64,000 bases of DNA from Hyperoodon ampullatus (lineage: Eukaryota > Chordata > Mammalia > Artiodactyla > Ziphiidae): assembly GCA_949752795.1 (NCBI GenBank), contig OX457075.1, positions 6,438,001 to 6,502,000 of the forward strand, read 5' to 3'. The notes under the pieces are model-generated. The model had not been told where the DNA came from. It made no database searches and worked only from the letters and a program-made list of their open reading frames with translations. Below, one piece after another: positions 1 through 13,490 of the stretch; positions within the stretch are counted from its first letter, which is position 1; each line of letters begins with the position of its first letter. The position numbers and the translations under genes are program-made.

Positions 1-1020
1 TCTAAATATTTTTTATTGAAAGAGGCAATATCGATTCTACATTTTTCAAATAACTTGTAGATAGAATCAATTTAAAATTTCCACAAATTCATGATAAGAA
101 GTAAGAGTTGAATTTTTTTCCTCATGGCTCCTAAAACAGTCCTAAGAGATATTTAAGACAAATAAGCATAAACTTATACAATCTGAAGCCACTTGAGCTA
201 TATAATTCTTTTCCATCTCGAATAAACTATAGATTATTACTGTAACATCAGCTGAAATAATGGAGAAATAACTATTTTCAAAGAAGTCCAGGAAATTCAT
301 CACTAATTATGAGAATAACAAGAGACAGACTAAATGAAATATTTATTATATTGGCACTCAAGGAAGAAATGTAAGTAAAGCTTATCTCTCTCTTGTTTTC
401 ATTTATGTTTACACTCCAGCTTCATTTTTCTGTCTCATTGAGGCCCATCTTTTTCCACATGGTCAAAAACATAGCTGCCCAAAACTCTGGAGCTTTATTT
501 ATGATAATTTTGAGTCCTTAGAGGGAAAACTCTTGTTGAACTGTCTAAAAGTCCCAGAAAAGAAACTCAGAACCTCCCCAACTCCTTTAGCATGACTTAG
601 ACATTCACCTCAAAACCGACCAACTGTAGCAAGGCTGAAGAGTACTGCAGTTAGACTGGGTCTGGTTAGGAACCCACTACTGTCCAACCAAGTATAAACA
701 GGGGTATAAGACCAAACTATACTAATAACATATTTCCCACAGTAACCATGTGGATATTAAGCAGTTCCTAGAAAGTGGTACTAAGAGGAAAATCTTACCT
801 GAAGCCTCTGCAGAAAAAGATGAATCTAGAAGCCTACTGTGAAATCTTGCCTCTTAGCATCAATAAAACAGTTTATGATACTCTGGTCTATACTAACCTC
901 TGCCTTCTCTATATAAACTTTGGTACTCCAAAAAAACATGACTACTAGAAAGCATAAACTGTTACCATAACCTCAACTTTGGCTAACTGTGAGTTAAAAA
1001 GAGAGGAAAGATAGCACAGA
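1..1020. other. Intron, no recognised element
   Basis: AT-rich single-copy-looking DNA, downstream of the last visible ADAM exon in gene orientation. I see no exon, no tRNA-like body and no clear repeat consensus. Short open frames here have no domain features. Confidence 0.5.
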
Positions 1021-1400
1021 AACAGGCAACTGTCCCCCAATATCCATTCCTTCTTTCTTCCATTCAGTAATAGAACTTTCTTGTTATTAGCAGGGCACAT
1101 AGACACCAAGCTAAAGAAAACATTTTTCAGACTCCCTTGTAACTAGATATGGTTATGTGACTAGGTTCTGGTCAGTGGATTATGAGTAGAAATTATATGC
1201 AAAACATCCAGTTAATGGCATTAAGTGCAAGCTGGTTACACTTTCATTTCTTCTTTTCTCCATTCCATGGGCTAGTATAAACGTTTTGTGCTGAAAAACT
1301 ACCTTCTGCCAGAAACACAAGGGATGACGGAGCCAAAAGAAAGACCACAGGTTCCTGAAAAATGTCACAGAGCAAAGCTGCTGAACCCTCTTTGATGAAT
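1021..1400. repeat. Possible old DNA-transposon-like repeat
   Basis: The stretch with ACTCCCTTGTAACTAGATAT, then a vector-like GGTTATGTGACTAGGTTCTG, resembles a common mammalian interspersed repeat with the phrase 'ttgcagctag..tggccatgtgac..gttctggcc'. A second, weaker look-alike lies at 14735-14870. The family was not identified; a hAT-type fossil is one possibility. Confidence 0.3.
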
Positions 1401-2220
1401 TGCCTATCTCTGGAATACTATATGAAAGAGAAAATACAGTCTATCTCTTTTGAACCATTGTATTTTTAGGTATCTGTATAATAAGTTTATTCTCTAATAA
1501 AGAGGATTGCCATTATAGTAAACCAAATGCTTTAGGAATGGGTGTCCCATATAAAATGTATTACACCAGATGCCACGGTTCACTAGTAACAGGGAGACCA
1601 GATTGATCCAGACTGAGCTCCAAACTGAGCCACAGTGTTCAGAGGACCAGTGGGAGCACAGGTGGTCAGCTCTACCCAATATCTGCATCTTACAGACACT
1701 TTAGAAGCAATTATTACCATTCATGAGATCAAATAAATTAAGCTCAGTTGAATGACCACTTTGAATACTTGTAGTTTCCATTACATAATTCCTGACACTT
1801 CCTATTTTTCTTGGTCTCACTTTTATGAGATTCTATCATAGCACTATTTCTTTTGAGTTCTAAGACACTTCATTTTTTCCTCAGGTAAATGTACAAGCAC
1901 TATATTCAGAGAGCCACCGTTCCTATCTCCCTATCTCCCTTATATCTGTCATACCAATAAATGCACTACCTATAAAATATTTTCTAGGGGCCAAAGACAG
2001 TGGGTCATCCTCTATACCAGAATTAGAAATGTGTGACAGACTTTAAGTCTAGGTGTTTGGGGCCAAATATTAATTAAATGAATTGACTCCCTGGGCGTAC
2101 TAACTTTCAGAAAATAATTTATTGGTAATAATTTATTGGTAATTAACTGATCTCTCTCGGTAAAATTATCCTGGACATTTTATCAAGAACTAGACTAGGA
2201 CACACATCTACTTCTCTTAC
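1401..2220. other. Intron, no recognised element
   Basis: No gene or repeat was recognised. The stretch holds a short local duplication near 2115-2145 (TAATAATTTATTGGTAA repeated). Confidence 0.45.
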
Positions 2221-2234
2221 ATTTAAAAAATTCT

Positions 2235-3130
2235 CATTGAGGAAGAAATCAGCAAGATGGCAGAGTAAGAGATCTCGCCAGCCTTCGTTCCCTCCACCCC
2301 ACACACAAAAACAACAGGGAGGGGCTCAAGGGTACGATTAAGAACCTATAGCAGGCTTCCCTGGTGACGCAGTGGTTGAGAGTCCGCCTGCCGATGCAAG
2401 GGACACGGGTTCGTGCCCCGGTCTGGGAAGATCCCACATGCCGCAGAGCGGCTGGGCCCGTGAGCCATGGCCGCTGAGCCTGCGCGTCCGGAGCCTGTGC
2501 TCCGCAACGGGAGAGGCCACAGCAGTGAGAGGAGCAAAAAAGGAGACTAACTGGACAGAAAGGACCACTGGGGAGATGATTTAGTGACATACTTGGAGAA
2601 AGCCAGGAACACAGAAGGGCAGGGACTATCAGCATCTGTCATGCAGTGGATGCCATCACCGTCCCCAGTGGCCTGCTCTCCAGAGGACATGGCAGAGTTT
2701 GCCAGGAGGGCCTCCACAACAGCCATGGACACCCCACAGATTTCACAGTCAAGGACCCCACAGGGCTCACCACAGGAGGACCCTAGCAGCCTGCTCCACA
2801 GAGGACACTGGCAGCTTTCTCCATGAGGCTATCAGGAGCCATCTCCACCCAAATAAGAAGTTGCTGCTGCACCCCACCCAGAAAGAGCTGCTACCGTTCT
2901 GGCCAAAGACCAGGGCTGCCCCTCCACCCCAAACGCTGCATATGCCCCAGAACCCAGAGCCAGAGCTGCTCCGTGGGCACCCAGTCACCAATCCTGTGTG
3001 CTACCCAGAGCCTTAGACCCTGGATCCACTGTTGCTCAGAAAGCACATGCTTTCCAGGCCTTGCTTCCACAGATGCTCCATGGATGCCCATGCCTGAGAC
3101 AGCAGAAAAACATTCAGGAAAAGCCTACAG
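2235..3130 (+). mobile_element. Retroelement 5' region, L1-like, with SINE inside
   Basis: The block begins AAATCAGCAAGATGGCAGAG, the style of L1 5' ends (AAGATGGC box), and continues GC-richer than its surroundings to about 3130, rich in CCACAG/CCCAG phrases. It is interrupted by the SINE at 2354-2543. ORF pieces of up to about 105 codons here are chance frames in GC-richer sequence. An older L1 5' UTR is the likeliest reading. Confidence 0.45.
2354..2543 (+). mobile_element. CHR-type SINE
   Basis: Starts GGCTTCCCTGGTGACGCAGT, with the tRNA B-box GGTTCGTGCCCC and the cetacean-type body CCATGGCCGCTGAGCCTGCG. It ends with a short A-tract near 2543. No clear target-site duplication was seen. 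Confidence 0.9.
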
Positions 3131-3800
3131 GTAATATCATACAGCTAATACTATACTTATCTAACTAAGTGTAATATTAAGTGTTCTCCATCTAAGAGAA
3201 CATCGCTAAATCACAACAATGTTTTACTAATTTCTTACTACTTTCATTCAATATTGACCCTATACAGTGGAGTAAGGAAATAAAAAGAAGTAAATAACAT
3301 ACATACTGAAAAATAAAAAGTAAAACATTCTTTATTCTCAGAAGACATGATTGTGTGTGTGTGTGTATGTGTGTGCGTGTGTAGAAAATCCAAGAAAGTC
3401 AACAAAAAATACTAGTAGAGCTAGTGTGGTAGGTATTGTGGGTCATTATCAAATTCCAGTGATCTCTGCGAAATATAGCTTTTTAGACAAAGAAGTATAC
3501 AGTCAGTTTGCTTCTAGCAGTAAATTTCATATCATCTTTGTCAGCATTTGTATAGGAAGAAATAACTCGGAAAGCCCTGGATGTTTGATTAGTTACCAGG
3601 CAATATACAAAATGTGTTGTAAATTTTTTTCTTATGATGATTCATTCTGAGCAAGTACTCTGAATTCTTATTATATAATATTTTGCCATTTAACAATTGT
3701 TTATCTACATCATAGTATAATTCTCTATTCTGTGATGACCAATTAGAATAAGATTTCTCTATATTTAGTAGGCATCATTATGACTTACTATATCAGATCA
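3131..3800. other. Intron with a TG repeat
   Basis: Unassigned AT-rich DNA. A (TG)n tract with a few interruptions lies at 3353-3382. The 99-codon plus-strand frame starting at 3351 is opened by this repeat and has no other support. Confidence 0.5.
3353..3382 (+). repeat. (TG)n microsatellite
   Basis: About 15 TG units interrupted by TA and CG variants. Confidence 0.9.
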
Positions 3801-3814
3801 CAGATAAGGGGTCA

Positions 3815-4384
3815 AGATACAAAAATCGATTGTATTTCTACATATTAGCAACAAACAACTGGAAAACCAATCTTCATAAAAACAACAGTTTTTACAATAG
3901 TACCAAAACCTAAAATGTAGTTAGGATTAATATAAAATAAAGATATTAAAAATATGTTCACTAAACTACAAAACGCTGCTTAAAGAATCATGGGTTGCAA
4001 AACACAATATTGTTAAGATATTAATAATCCAGAATTCATCTATAAATCTGACACAACCTCAGTCAAAATTCTAGGAGGCAATTTTTTTTTTTAGAAATTG
4101 TCAAACTGATGTTAAAATTTATATGGAGATGAAAAGGACTCAGAAAATCCAAAGCAGTATTGAAAAAGAATAAATGAAGTTAAGTGACTTATATTACCTA
4201 ATACATAAAGGTTTACTATAAACTACAGTAATCAATAGCATAAGGATAAAAAGATCGATGTAGAATAAATCTAGAAATGGAACTATATTATATTATTAGC
4301 TGATTTTAAACAGAGATAGCAAATCAATGGAATGAAAAAATAATAATCTTTCCAAGAAATAATGATTTAAAAGAAAAGTTAGGT
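3815..4384 (+). mobile_element. Old L1, left part (split by younger L1)
   Basis: Diverged L1 ORF2 text, for example TTATATGGAGATGAAAAGG and the 'caaaccacagtaatcaa' block near 4220. It stops at 4384 where a younger L1 begins. The matching right part resumes at about 12490. Confidence 0.7.
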
Positions 4385-5599
4385 TCAAGGTGAAGATGGT
4401 GGAATAGGAGGAACTGGAACTCACCTCTCCTCACAAATACATCAAGAATACATCTACAAATGGAACAATTCACACAAAGCACCTGCTGAACACTAGCAGA
4501 GGACCTCAGACACCTAATAGAACAAGAAAAGATCCCCGCATAACCAGGTAGGATGAAAGAGAGAAAAGGAACAAAAAGAAAAGAGGAAACAGGATGGGAC
4601 CTGCTCCCCTGGGAGGAGTTGAAGGAGAGGAGAGGTTCCCATAACTGGAGAAGCCCCCTCACTGGTAGGGCAATTAGCTGAGATAGAAGGGGAGCTGCGA
4701 GGGCTATCAGAGGAAAGCGCAGCAACCAGTCTGTGGCAGGCAAGACAGAGCGAGATTTACACAGATGGTCCACGCCACAGCCTGCAAGCCCCAGGGTGAA
4801 ACGGGTGTCTGCCAGTGCCGGAACATGGGGTTTGGAGAGCAGACCCAGGGAGAGGAGGGCTGTTGGCTGCTCGGAGACAGCCTGAGGGAACAGAAGTGAG
4901 GAGCTCTGCAACTGGGAATGCTCTTGGAAGAAGCCCGGACCACCACAGAAGTGAGGAGCCACTGCTGAGTGATGCATGAAGGGCGGGGCTGCCATCACAG
5001 CCTCTCTCCCCCCACGCCAGCCCATGCCACCCCAGGCACTAGGAGGGGCTCCAACCAGAGGGAGCGTGCGTGCCCCAGTTGTTTCCACCTTATCCCCCTC
5101 CCACCTGAGTGAGCACGCACGCCACGGTCAGTCGCTGCCCCACCCCCTCCCAGCGAAACAGGCCAGCATGCCCCCAGTTGCTGCCTTCGCTCCCACTCTC
5201 CTGGGCAGTGAGCAGACGCCTGAGGTAGCCCACATGCAGAGGTGGGGCCGAAACCAAAGCTGAGCCCCAGGGACTGTGCAACTAAGAAGAACTGAAATCT
5301 CTCCTTGTAGCTGCACAAGCCACAGATTAACCACCACAATCAGCTTGGTAAACCCAGAACCTATAGAACATCTGAATGGACAATGAGTGTTCCCACAACC
5401 GAGACGGATCTAGCTTTAGCAGCTGTGCACTTTGTGGGTATGTACACGCAGGAGTTGGGCCAGGTCAAAGTCTGAGCTGCCTCCACAGTGCCCACAGCAG
5501 GTCCAAAGACCTACCTACAGGTCTTGGAGTGTCTCCTGGGGAGGCGGAGGTTGGCTGTAGCTCACCGTGTGGGCAAGGACACTGGTATCAGAGGCCCCA

Positions 5600-5860
5600 G
5601 AGAATTTTATTGTTGTTGTTCTTGTTTTATTTCTTTTTGTAAAAAATTTTCTGGGGTATTTTTTGTTTTGGGAGGTTTTGGTTCTTTGTTGTTGTTTTCT
5701 TAGTTTATTATTTATTGTTTGTTTTGGGGTTTTTGTTTGGTTGTTTTCTTGGGGTTTTTTTGTTTTCATTGGGGATTTTTTTTGGATTGTTTTTATTGTT
5801 TGTCTTGGTTTTTGTTTCTCTGTTTGTTTTATTTTGTTTATTTGGTTGCACAGCACATCT
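5600..5860 (+). repeat. T/G-rich segment of L1 5' UTR
   Basis: About 260 nt composed almost only of T and G (TTTTGTTT-like units) within the L1 5' UTR. Overlapping low-complexity frames of up to 253 codons on both strands arise from it and are not taken as genes. Confidence 0.75.
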
Positions 5861-6329
5861 TTCAGGATTTTGGTTCTCCAAACAGGGATCAAACCCAAGC
5901 CCCCAGGCGGGGAGCACCAACTTATGGCTGCAGGACTGCCCAGGAATATTAATTGGCATGAGCTCTCCTGGAGATCCCCATCTTGGCACCAAGACCCAGC
6001 CCCACCCAACAGCCTGCAAGCTCCAGTGCTAGAACTACTCAGGCCAAACAACCAGCAAGACAGGAATACAGCCCCCCCATCAGCAGACAGGCTGTCTAAA
6101 GTCGTACTAACCTCCTGGACACCCCAAAACACACCCCTGGACACAGACCTGCCCACCAGAGGGACAAGACCCAGCTCCACCCACCAGAGAACAGGCACCA
6201 GCCCCTCCCATCAGGAAGCCTACACAAGCCCCTGGACCAACCTCCACCACCAGGGGGCAGACACCAGAAGCAAGAGGAACTACGTTCCTGCAGCCTGCAG
6301 AAAGGAGACTTCGAACACAGTAAGTTAGA

Positions 6330-7556
6330 TAAAATGAGATGACAGAGAAATACGTTGCAGATGAAGAAGTAAGGTAAAAGCCTCTCCTAAATGAAGAGGA
6401 AATAGGCAATCTAGCAGAAAAATAATTCAGAATAATGATAGTAAAGATGATCCAAAATCTCGGAAAAAGAATGGAGGCACGGGTCGAGAAGATACAAGAA
6501 ATGCTTAACAAGGACCTAGAAGAACTAAAGAACAAACAAACAGTGGTGAACAATACAATAACTGAAATGAAAAATACACTAGAAGGAATCAATAACGAAA
6601 TTACTGAGGGAGAAGTACAGATAAGTGAGCTGGAAGACAGAATGGTGGAAATCACTACCGCAGAACAGAATAAAGAAAAACAATGAAACAAAATAAGGAC
6701 AGGGCTTCCCTGGTGGCGCAGTGGTAGAGAATCTGCCTGCTAATGCAGGGGACATGGGTTCGAGCCCTGGTCTGGGAGGATCCCACATGCCGCACAGCAA
6801 CTGGGCCCGTGAGCCACAACTACTGAGCCTGCGCATCTGGAGCCTGTGCTCCACAACAAGAGAGGCCGCGATAGTGAGAGGCCCGTGCACCGTGATGAAG
6901 AGTGGCCCCCGCTTGCCACAACTAGAGAAAGCCCTTGCACAGAAACGAAGACCCAAGACAGCAAAAATAAATAAATTAATTAATAAATTCCTACCCCCCA
7001 ACATCTTCTAAAAAAAAAAAAAGAAAAAGAAATAAGGAGAGTCTCAGAGACCTCTGGGACAACATTAATTGCACGAACATTCGAATTATAGGGGTCCCAG
7101 AAGAAGAGGAGAAAGAGAAAGGGACTGAGAAAATATTTGAAGAGATTACAGTTGAAAACTTCCCTAACATGGGAAAGGAAATAGTCACCCAAGTCCAGGA
7201 ATTGCAGAGTCCCACACAGGATAAACCCAAGGAGAAACACGTCAAGACACATATTAATCAAACTAACAAAAATTAAATACAAAGAGAAAAATATTAAAAG
7301 CAGCAAGGGAAAAGCAACAGATAGCACACAAGGGAATCCCCATAAGGTTATCAGCTGATAACCTGCAGGCCAAAAGGGAGTGGCATGATATCTTTAAAGT
7401 GATGAAAGGGAAAAACCTTACAACCAAGAATACTCTATGTAGCAAGGCTCTCATTAGATTTGATGGAGAAATCAAAAGCTTTACAGACAAGCAAAAGCTA
7501 AAAGAATTCAGCACCATCAAACCAGCTTTACAACAAATGCTAAAGGAACTTCTCTA
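6330..7556 (+). pseudogene. L1 ORF1 remnant, interrupted by SINE
   Basis: ORF1p is the trimeric RNA-binding chaperone of L1. The frame at 6435-6686 encodes a heptad-like coiled coil (RVEKIQEMLNKDLEELKN, ISELEDRMVEI). A SINE breaks it at 6702. The RNA-recognition and C-terminal part resumes after 7030 (GAGACCTCTGGGACAACAT through CTAAAGGAACTTCTCTAAG) but carries stops, for example TAA after ACAAAAATTAAAT near 7275. Confidence 0.75.
6702..7030 (+). mobile_element. CHR-type SINE, long form
   Basis: About 300 nt starting GGGCTTCCCTGGTGGCGCAG, with B-box GGTTCGAGCCCTG and the longer 3' body ending CGAAGACCCAAGACAGC plus an (AAAT)n/A tail. AAATAAGGA-like direct repeats flank it (about 6691 and 7028). 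Confidence 0.88.
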
Positions 7557-8475
7557 AGTGGGAACACAAGAGAAGAGAACAAAAGAGGAAGGGAAGAAAA
7601 AAGACCTACAAAAACAAACACAAAACAATTAAGAAAATGGCAATAAAAACATACATATTGATAATTACCTTAAATGTAAATGAATTAAATGCTACAACCA
7701 AAAGACACAGACTGGCTGAATAAATACAAAAACAAGACCCATATATACGCTGTCTACCAGAGAGCCATTTCAGACCTAGGGACACACACAGACTGAAAGT
7801 GAGGGGCAAATGGAAATAAAAAGAAAGCTGGAGTAGTAGTACTCATATCAGACAAAATAGACTTTAAAATAAAGACTGTTACAAGAGACAAGGAAGGACA
7901 CTACATAATGATCAAGGTATCAACTGAAGAGTATGTAACAGTTGTAAATACAGATGCACCTTACATGCACCTTAATATATAAGGCAAATGTTAAGCCATA
8001 AAAGGGAAATTCGACAGTAACACAATAATTATGGGGGACTTTAACATCGCACTTACACCAAAGGACAGATCATCCAGACAGGATATTAATAAGGAAACAC
8101 AAGCCTTAAATGAAACATTAGATCAGAGAGATTAACTGCTATTTACAGGACATTCCATCTGAAAGCAGCAGTATACACTTTCTTCTCAAGTGCACACGGA
8201 ACATTCTCCAGAATAGATCAGATCTCGAGTCACAAATCAAGCCTTGGTAAATTTAAGAATATTGAAATCATATCAAGTATGCTTCCTGACCACAATGCTA
8301 TGAGATTAGAGATTAAATACAGGAAAAGAAACTATAAAAACCACAAACACATGGAGGCTAAACAATGTTACTAAGCAATCGATGGACCACTGAAGAAATC
8401 AAAGAGGAAATCTAAAAATACCTAGAGACAACAAAAACACGACCATCCAAAACCTATGGAATGCAGCAAAAGCAC

Positions 8476-8729
8476 TTCTTTTTTTTTTTCTATCTTCCTA
8501 TATTTTTTTTATTAGTTTCTGCTTTATAACAAAGTGAATCAATCATACATATACATCTGTTCCCACATCCCTTCCCTCATGCATCTCCCTCCCTCCCACC
8601 CTCCCCATTCCACCCCTCCAGGCAGTCACAAAGCACCGAGCTGATCTCCCTGTGCTCTGCGGCTGCTTCCCACTATCTATCTACCTTACGTTTGATAGTG
8701 TATATATGTCCATGACTCTCTTTCAAAAA
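8476..8729 (-). mobile_element. Inverted 3' end of another L1
   Basis: A T-tract at 8479-8490 followed by the reverse complement of the cetartiodactyl L1 3' UTR (TTAGTTTCTGCTTTATAACA, later GCACCGAGCTGATCTCCCTG). Flanking repeats are AAAAGCACTTCT before and AAAACCACTTCT after. It is a 5'-truncated L1 inserted tail-first relative to its host L1, and the only clear minus-strand L1 in the window. Confidence 0.85.
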
Positions 8730-9257
8730 CCACTTCTAAGAAGGAAGTTTACAGCAATACAATCTCACCTCAAGAAACAAGAAAAATCTTAAATAAACAA
8801 CCTAAACTTACACCTAAAGCAACTAGAGAAAGAAGAACAAACAAAACCCAAAGTTAGTAGAAGGAAAGAAATCATAAAGATCAGAGCAGAAATAAATGAA
8901 ATAGAGACCAAAAAAAACAATAGCAAAGACCAATGAAACTGAAAGCTGGTTCTTTGAAAAGATAAGCAAAATTGATAAGCCTTTAGCCAGACTCATAAAG
9001 AAAAAGGGGAGAGGACTCAAGTCAATAAAATTAAAAATGAAAAAGGAGAAGTCATAATGGACACCACAGAATAAAAAGGATCATAAGAGACTACTACAAG
9101 CAACTAACCATACCCCAATAAAATGGACAACCTAGAAGAAATGGACAAATTCTTAGAAAGATACAACCTTCCAAGACTGAACCAGGAAGAAATAAAAAAT
9201 ATGAACAGACTAACCACAAGTACTGAAATTGAAACTGTGATTAAAAATCTTCCAACA

Positions 9258-9693
<436 letters not shown>

Positions 9694-12489
9694 AAAAATC
9701 TTCCGACAAAAAAAAGGCAAGGACCAGATGACTTCACAGGCAAATTCTATCAAACATTTAGAGAAGAGTTAACACCTACCATTCTGAAACTCTTCCAAAA
9801 AATTGCATAGGAAGGAACACTGCCAAGCTCATTGTATGAGGCCACTATCATCCTGATACCAAAACCAGACAAAGATATCACAAAAAAAGAAAATTACAGA
9901 CTCATATCACTGATGAACATAGACACAAAAATTCTCAACAAAATACTAGCAAACAGAATCCAACAACACATTAAAAGGATCATACACCATGATCAAGTGG
10001 AATTTACCCTAGGGATGAAAGGATTTTTCAATATCCGCAAATCAATCAGTGTGATACACCACATCAACAAATTGAAGAATAAAAACCATATGATCATCTC
10101 AATAGATGCAGAAAGAACTTTTGACAAAATTCAACAGTGATTTATGATAAAAAAAAAAAAACTCTCCAGGATGTGGGGAGAGAGGGGACCTACCTCAACA
10201 TAATAAAGACCATATATGACAAACCCACAGCAAACATCATTCTCCATGGTGAAAAGCAGAAAGCATTTCCTCTAAGATCAGGAACAACAAGGATGTCCAC
10301 TCTCACCACTTTTATTCCACATAGTTTTGGAAGTCCTAGCCACAGCAATCAGAGAAGAAAAAGAAATAAAAGGAACACAACTTGGAAAAGAAGTAAAACT
10401 GTCACTGTTTGCAGGTGACATGATAGTATACATAGAAAACCCTAAAGATGTCACCAGAAATCTGCTAGAGCTCATCAATGTATTAGGTAAAGTTGCAGGA
10501 TACAAAAGGAATATAAAGAAATCTGTTGTACATCTATACACTAACAACGAAAGATCAGAAAGAGAAATCAAGGAAACAATCCCATTTACTATTGCATCAA
10601 AAAGAACAAATTGCCAGGTATAAACCTACCTAAGGAGGCAAGAGACCTGTACTCCAAAAACTATAAGATACTGATGAAAGAAATAGAAGATGACACAAAC
10701 AGATGGAGAGATATACCATGTTCTTGGATTGGAAGAATCAATATTGTGAAAATGACTATACTACCCAAAGCAAGCTACAGGTTCAATGCAATCCCTATCA
10801 AATTGCTGATGGCATTTTTCACAGAATTAGAATAAAACATTTTACAGTTTGTATGGAAACAGGAAAGACCCTGAATGGCCAAAGCAATCTTGAGAAAGAA
10901 AAACAAAGCTGGAGGAATCAGGCTCCCTGACTTCAGACTATACTACAAAGCTACAGTCATCAAAACAGTGTGGTACTGGTACAAGAACAGATATATAGAT
11001 CAATAGAACAGGATAGAAAGTCCAGAAATAAATACACACACTTATGCTCTCCTAATCTACAACAAATGAGGCGAGAATATACAATGGAGAAAAGACAGTC
11101 TCTTCAATAAGTGGTGCTGGGAAAGCTGGACAGCTACATGTAAAAGAATGAAATTAGAACATACCCGAACACCATACACAAAAATAAACTCAAAATGGAT
11201 TAAAGACCTAAATGTAAGGCTGGATACTATAAAACTTTTGAGAAAAACATAAGAAGAACACTCTCTGACATAAATCTCAGCAAGATCTTTTTTCAATCCA
11301 CCTCCTAGAGTAATGGAAATAAAAACAAAAATAAACAAATGGGACCTAATTAAACTTAAAAGCTTTTGCACAGCAAAGGAAATGGTAAACAAAAGTAAAA
11401 GACAACCCTCAGAATGGGAGAAAATATTTGCAAATGAAGCCACCAACAAGGGATTAATCTCTAAAATATACAAACAGCTCAGGCAGCTCAATAACAGAAA
11501 AAAAAAACAAACCCAATCAAAAAATGGGTGGAAGATCTAAATAGACATTTCTCCAAAGAAGACATACAGATGGTTAAAAAGCACATGAAAAGGTGCTCAA
11601 TATCAGTAATTATTATAGATATACAAATCAAAATTACAATGAGGTATCACCACACACAGGTCAAAATGGCCATCATAAAAAATCTACAAACAGTAAGTGC
11701 TGGAGAGGGTTTGGAGAAAAGGGAACCCTCCTACACTGTTGGTGGGAATGAAAACTGGTACAGCCACTATGGAGAACAGTATGGAGGTTCCTTAAAAAAC
11801 TGAAAATAGAGCTACCATATGATCCAGCAATACTAGTCCTGGGCATATATCTGGAGAAAACCATAATTCAAAAAGATACATGCACCCCAATGTTCACTGC
11901 AGCATACTATTCACAATAGCAAGGACATGGAAGCAACCTAAATGTCCATCAACAGAGGAATGGATAAAGAAGATGTGGTACATATATACAATGGAATATT
12001 ACTCAGCCATAAAAAAGAACAAAATAATGTCATTTCTAGCAACAAAGATGGACCTAGAGATTGTCATACTGAGTGAAGTGGGTCAGACACAGAAAGACAA
12101 ATGTCATATGATATCACTTATATATGGAATCTAAGAAGAGGTTACAAATGAATTTATCTACAAAACAGCAATAGAGTTACAGATGTAGAAAACAAACTTA
12201 TGATTTCCAGGGGGTAAGGGGCAGGGGAGGGATAAACTGGAAGATTGAGATAGACATATACACACTACTATATATAAAGTAGATAACTAATAAGGACCTA
12301 CTGAATAGCAAAAGGAACTCTGTAATACTTCACACTCTGTAATAGCACATATGGGAAAAGAATCTAAAAAAGAGTAGATATACATATACGTATAACAGAT
12401 TCACTCTGCGGTACATGTGAAACTAACAGAATGCTGTAAATCAACTACCCTCTAATAAAAATTTTTGAAAAATTTAAATAAATAAATAA

Positions 12490-13490
12490 AAATTAAATCA
12501 AAACCTCAGAGAAAAACAGGAAAATATGTGGATGACTTTGGAGTAGGCGAATACTTCTTAGAAAAACTATAGAAAAAATTTTATGAACTAAACTTCTTCA
12601 AAATTAAAGTTTTCTTACCAAAAATCACCATTTAAAATGTACATGGGAAACTGCATATTGGGAAAAAAATACAATACTTAGATCTTAAAATGCATTTGAA
12701 TACAGAATGTATAAATTACACATATAAATAATAAAAAGGCAAAAACCAAATTAAAAATGGGCAAAGATGTGAACGAACACTACAAATGGAAAATACATAT
12801 ATTCCATATATCATATATGTAGTCAATAAGCACCAAATAATGTGCTCAACATCTTTGATATCAATCATGATAGAAATGCAAATTAAAGCCAGAATCAACT
12901 ACCATTTTACAACCAATACAATGACTAAAATTAAAAAGACTCACAACATCAAATGTCACCAAGAACATGGAGCAACTGAAGTTTTCATGTTGCTGGTAGA
13001 GATAAGAAGTAGTATAATGACTTTAGAAAACAGTGAGCAGGTTTCTCATAAAATTAAGCATACAGCTACTCTTAAAACAGCAGTTCCACTCCAAAATCTT
13101 TATTCAGGAGAAACAAAAACGTGTATTTACAAAAAGACTTATATATGAAGCCTCATAACACCTCTATTCATAATAGAAAAAAAAACTAGAAACAATCCAA
13201 ATGTCCATAAATATGAGAATGTAAAAACTATCTGTAGAATACTCATATGATGAAATACTTCATTTATATGAAGTTCAAGGACAGGTAAAATTAACATATG
13301 ATAATAGGAAAGATAACCGTTATTGCCTTAAAGGAACTGACTGAAAAGAGATAGAAAGGAACTTACTGAGCTGATAAAAATCTTCTACTCTTTAACTGAA
13401 GTGAGGATTACATCAAAATATACACTTCAGATCTATGAAGTTCACTTCATATAATTATATCCCAATTTTTAAAAGTTCATGGTTAATGCT
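12490..13490 (+). mobile_element. Old L1, right part
   Basis: Diverged L1 3' text (GACTTTGGAGTAGGCGAATA, AAAATGGGCAAAGATGTGAA, and the CACTGTTGG-type block altered). It continues the piece at 3815-4384 across the younger L1. Confidence 0.7.

Noticed and set aside
2338..2568. Recurring frames such as MASPVAEHRLRTRR at many places
   Set aside because: Antisense translation of CHR SINEs; the same peptide appears at every SINE, so it is a repeat artefact.
3351..3650. 99-codon frame starting MCVCVYVCACV
   Set aside because: Opened by the TG repeat; the rest has no domain character or splice support.
4324..5088. 254-codon minus-strand frame
   Set aside because: It is antisense to the L1 5' UTR, which is GC-richer and stop-poor; no domain features.
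5567..6328. 253-codon plus-strand frame, and overlapping frames on both strands
   Set aside because: Low-complexity T/G-rich part of the L1 5' UTR; Phe/Leu/Val-rich translation without real protein character.
11880..12134. 84-codon frame in the L1 3' region, and its counterpart at 31704-32027
   Set aside because: These are L1 ORF2 C-terminal/3' UTR text that is open by chance in several copies.
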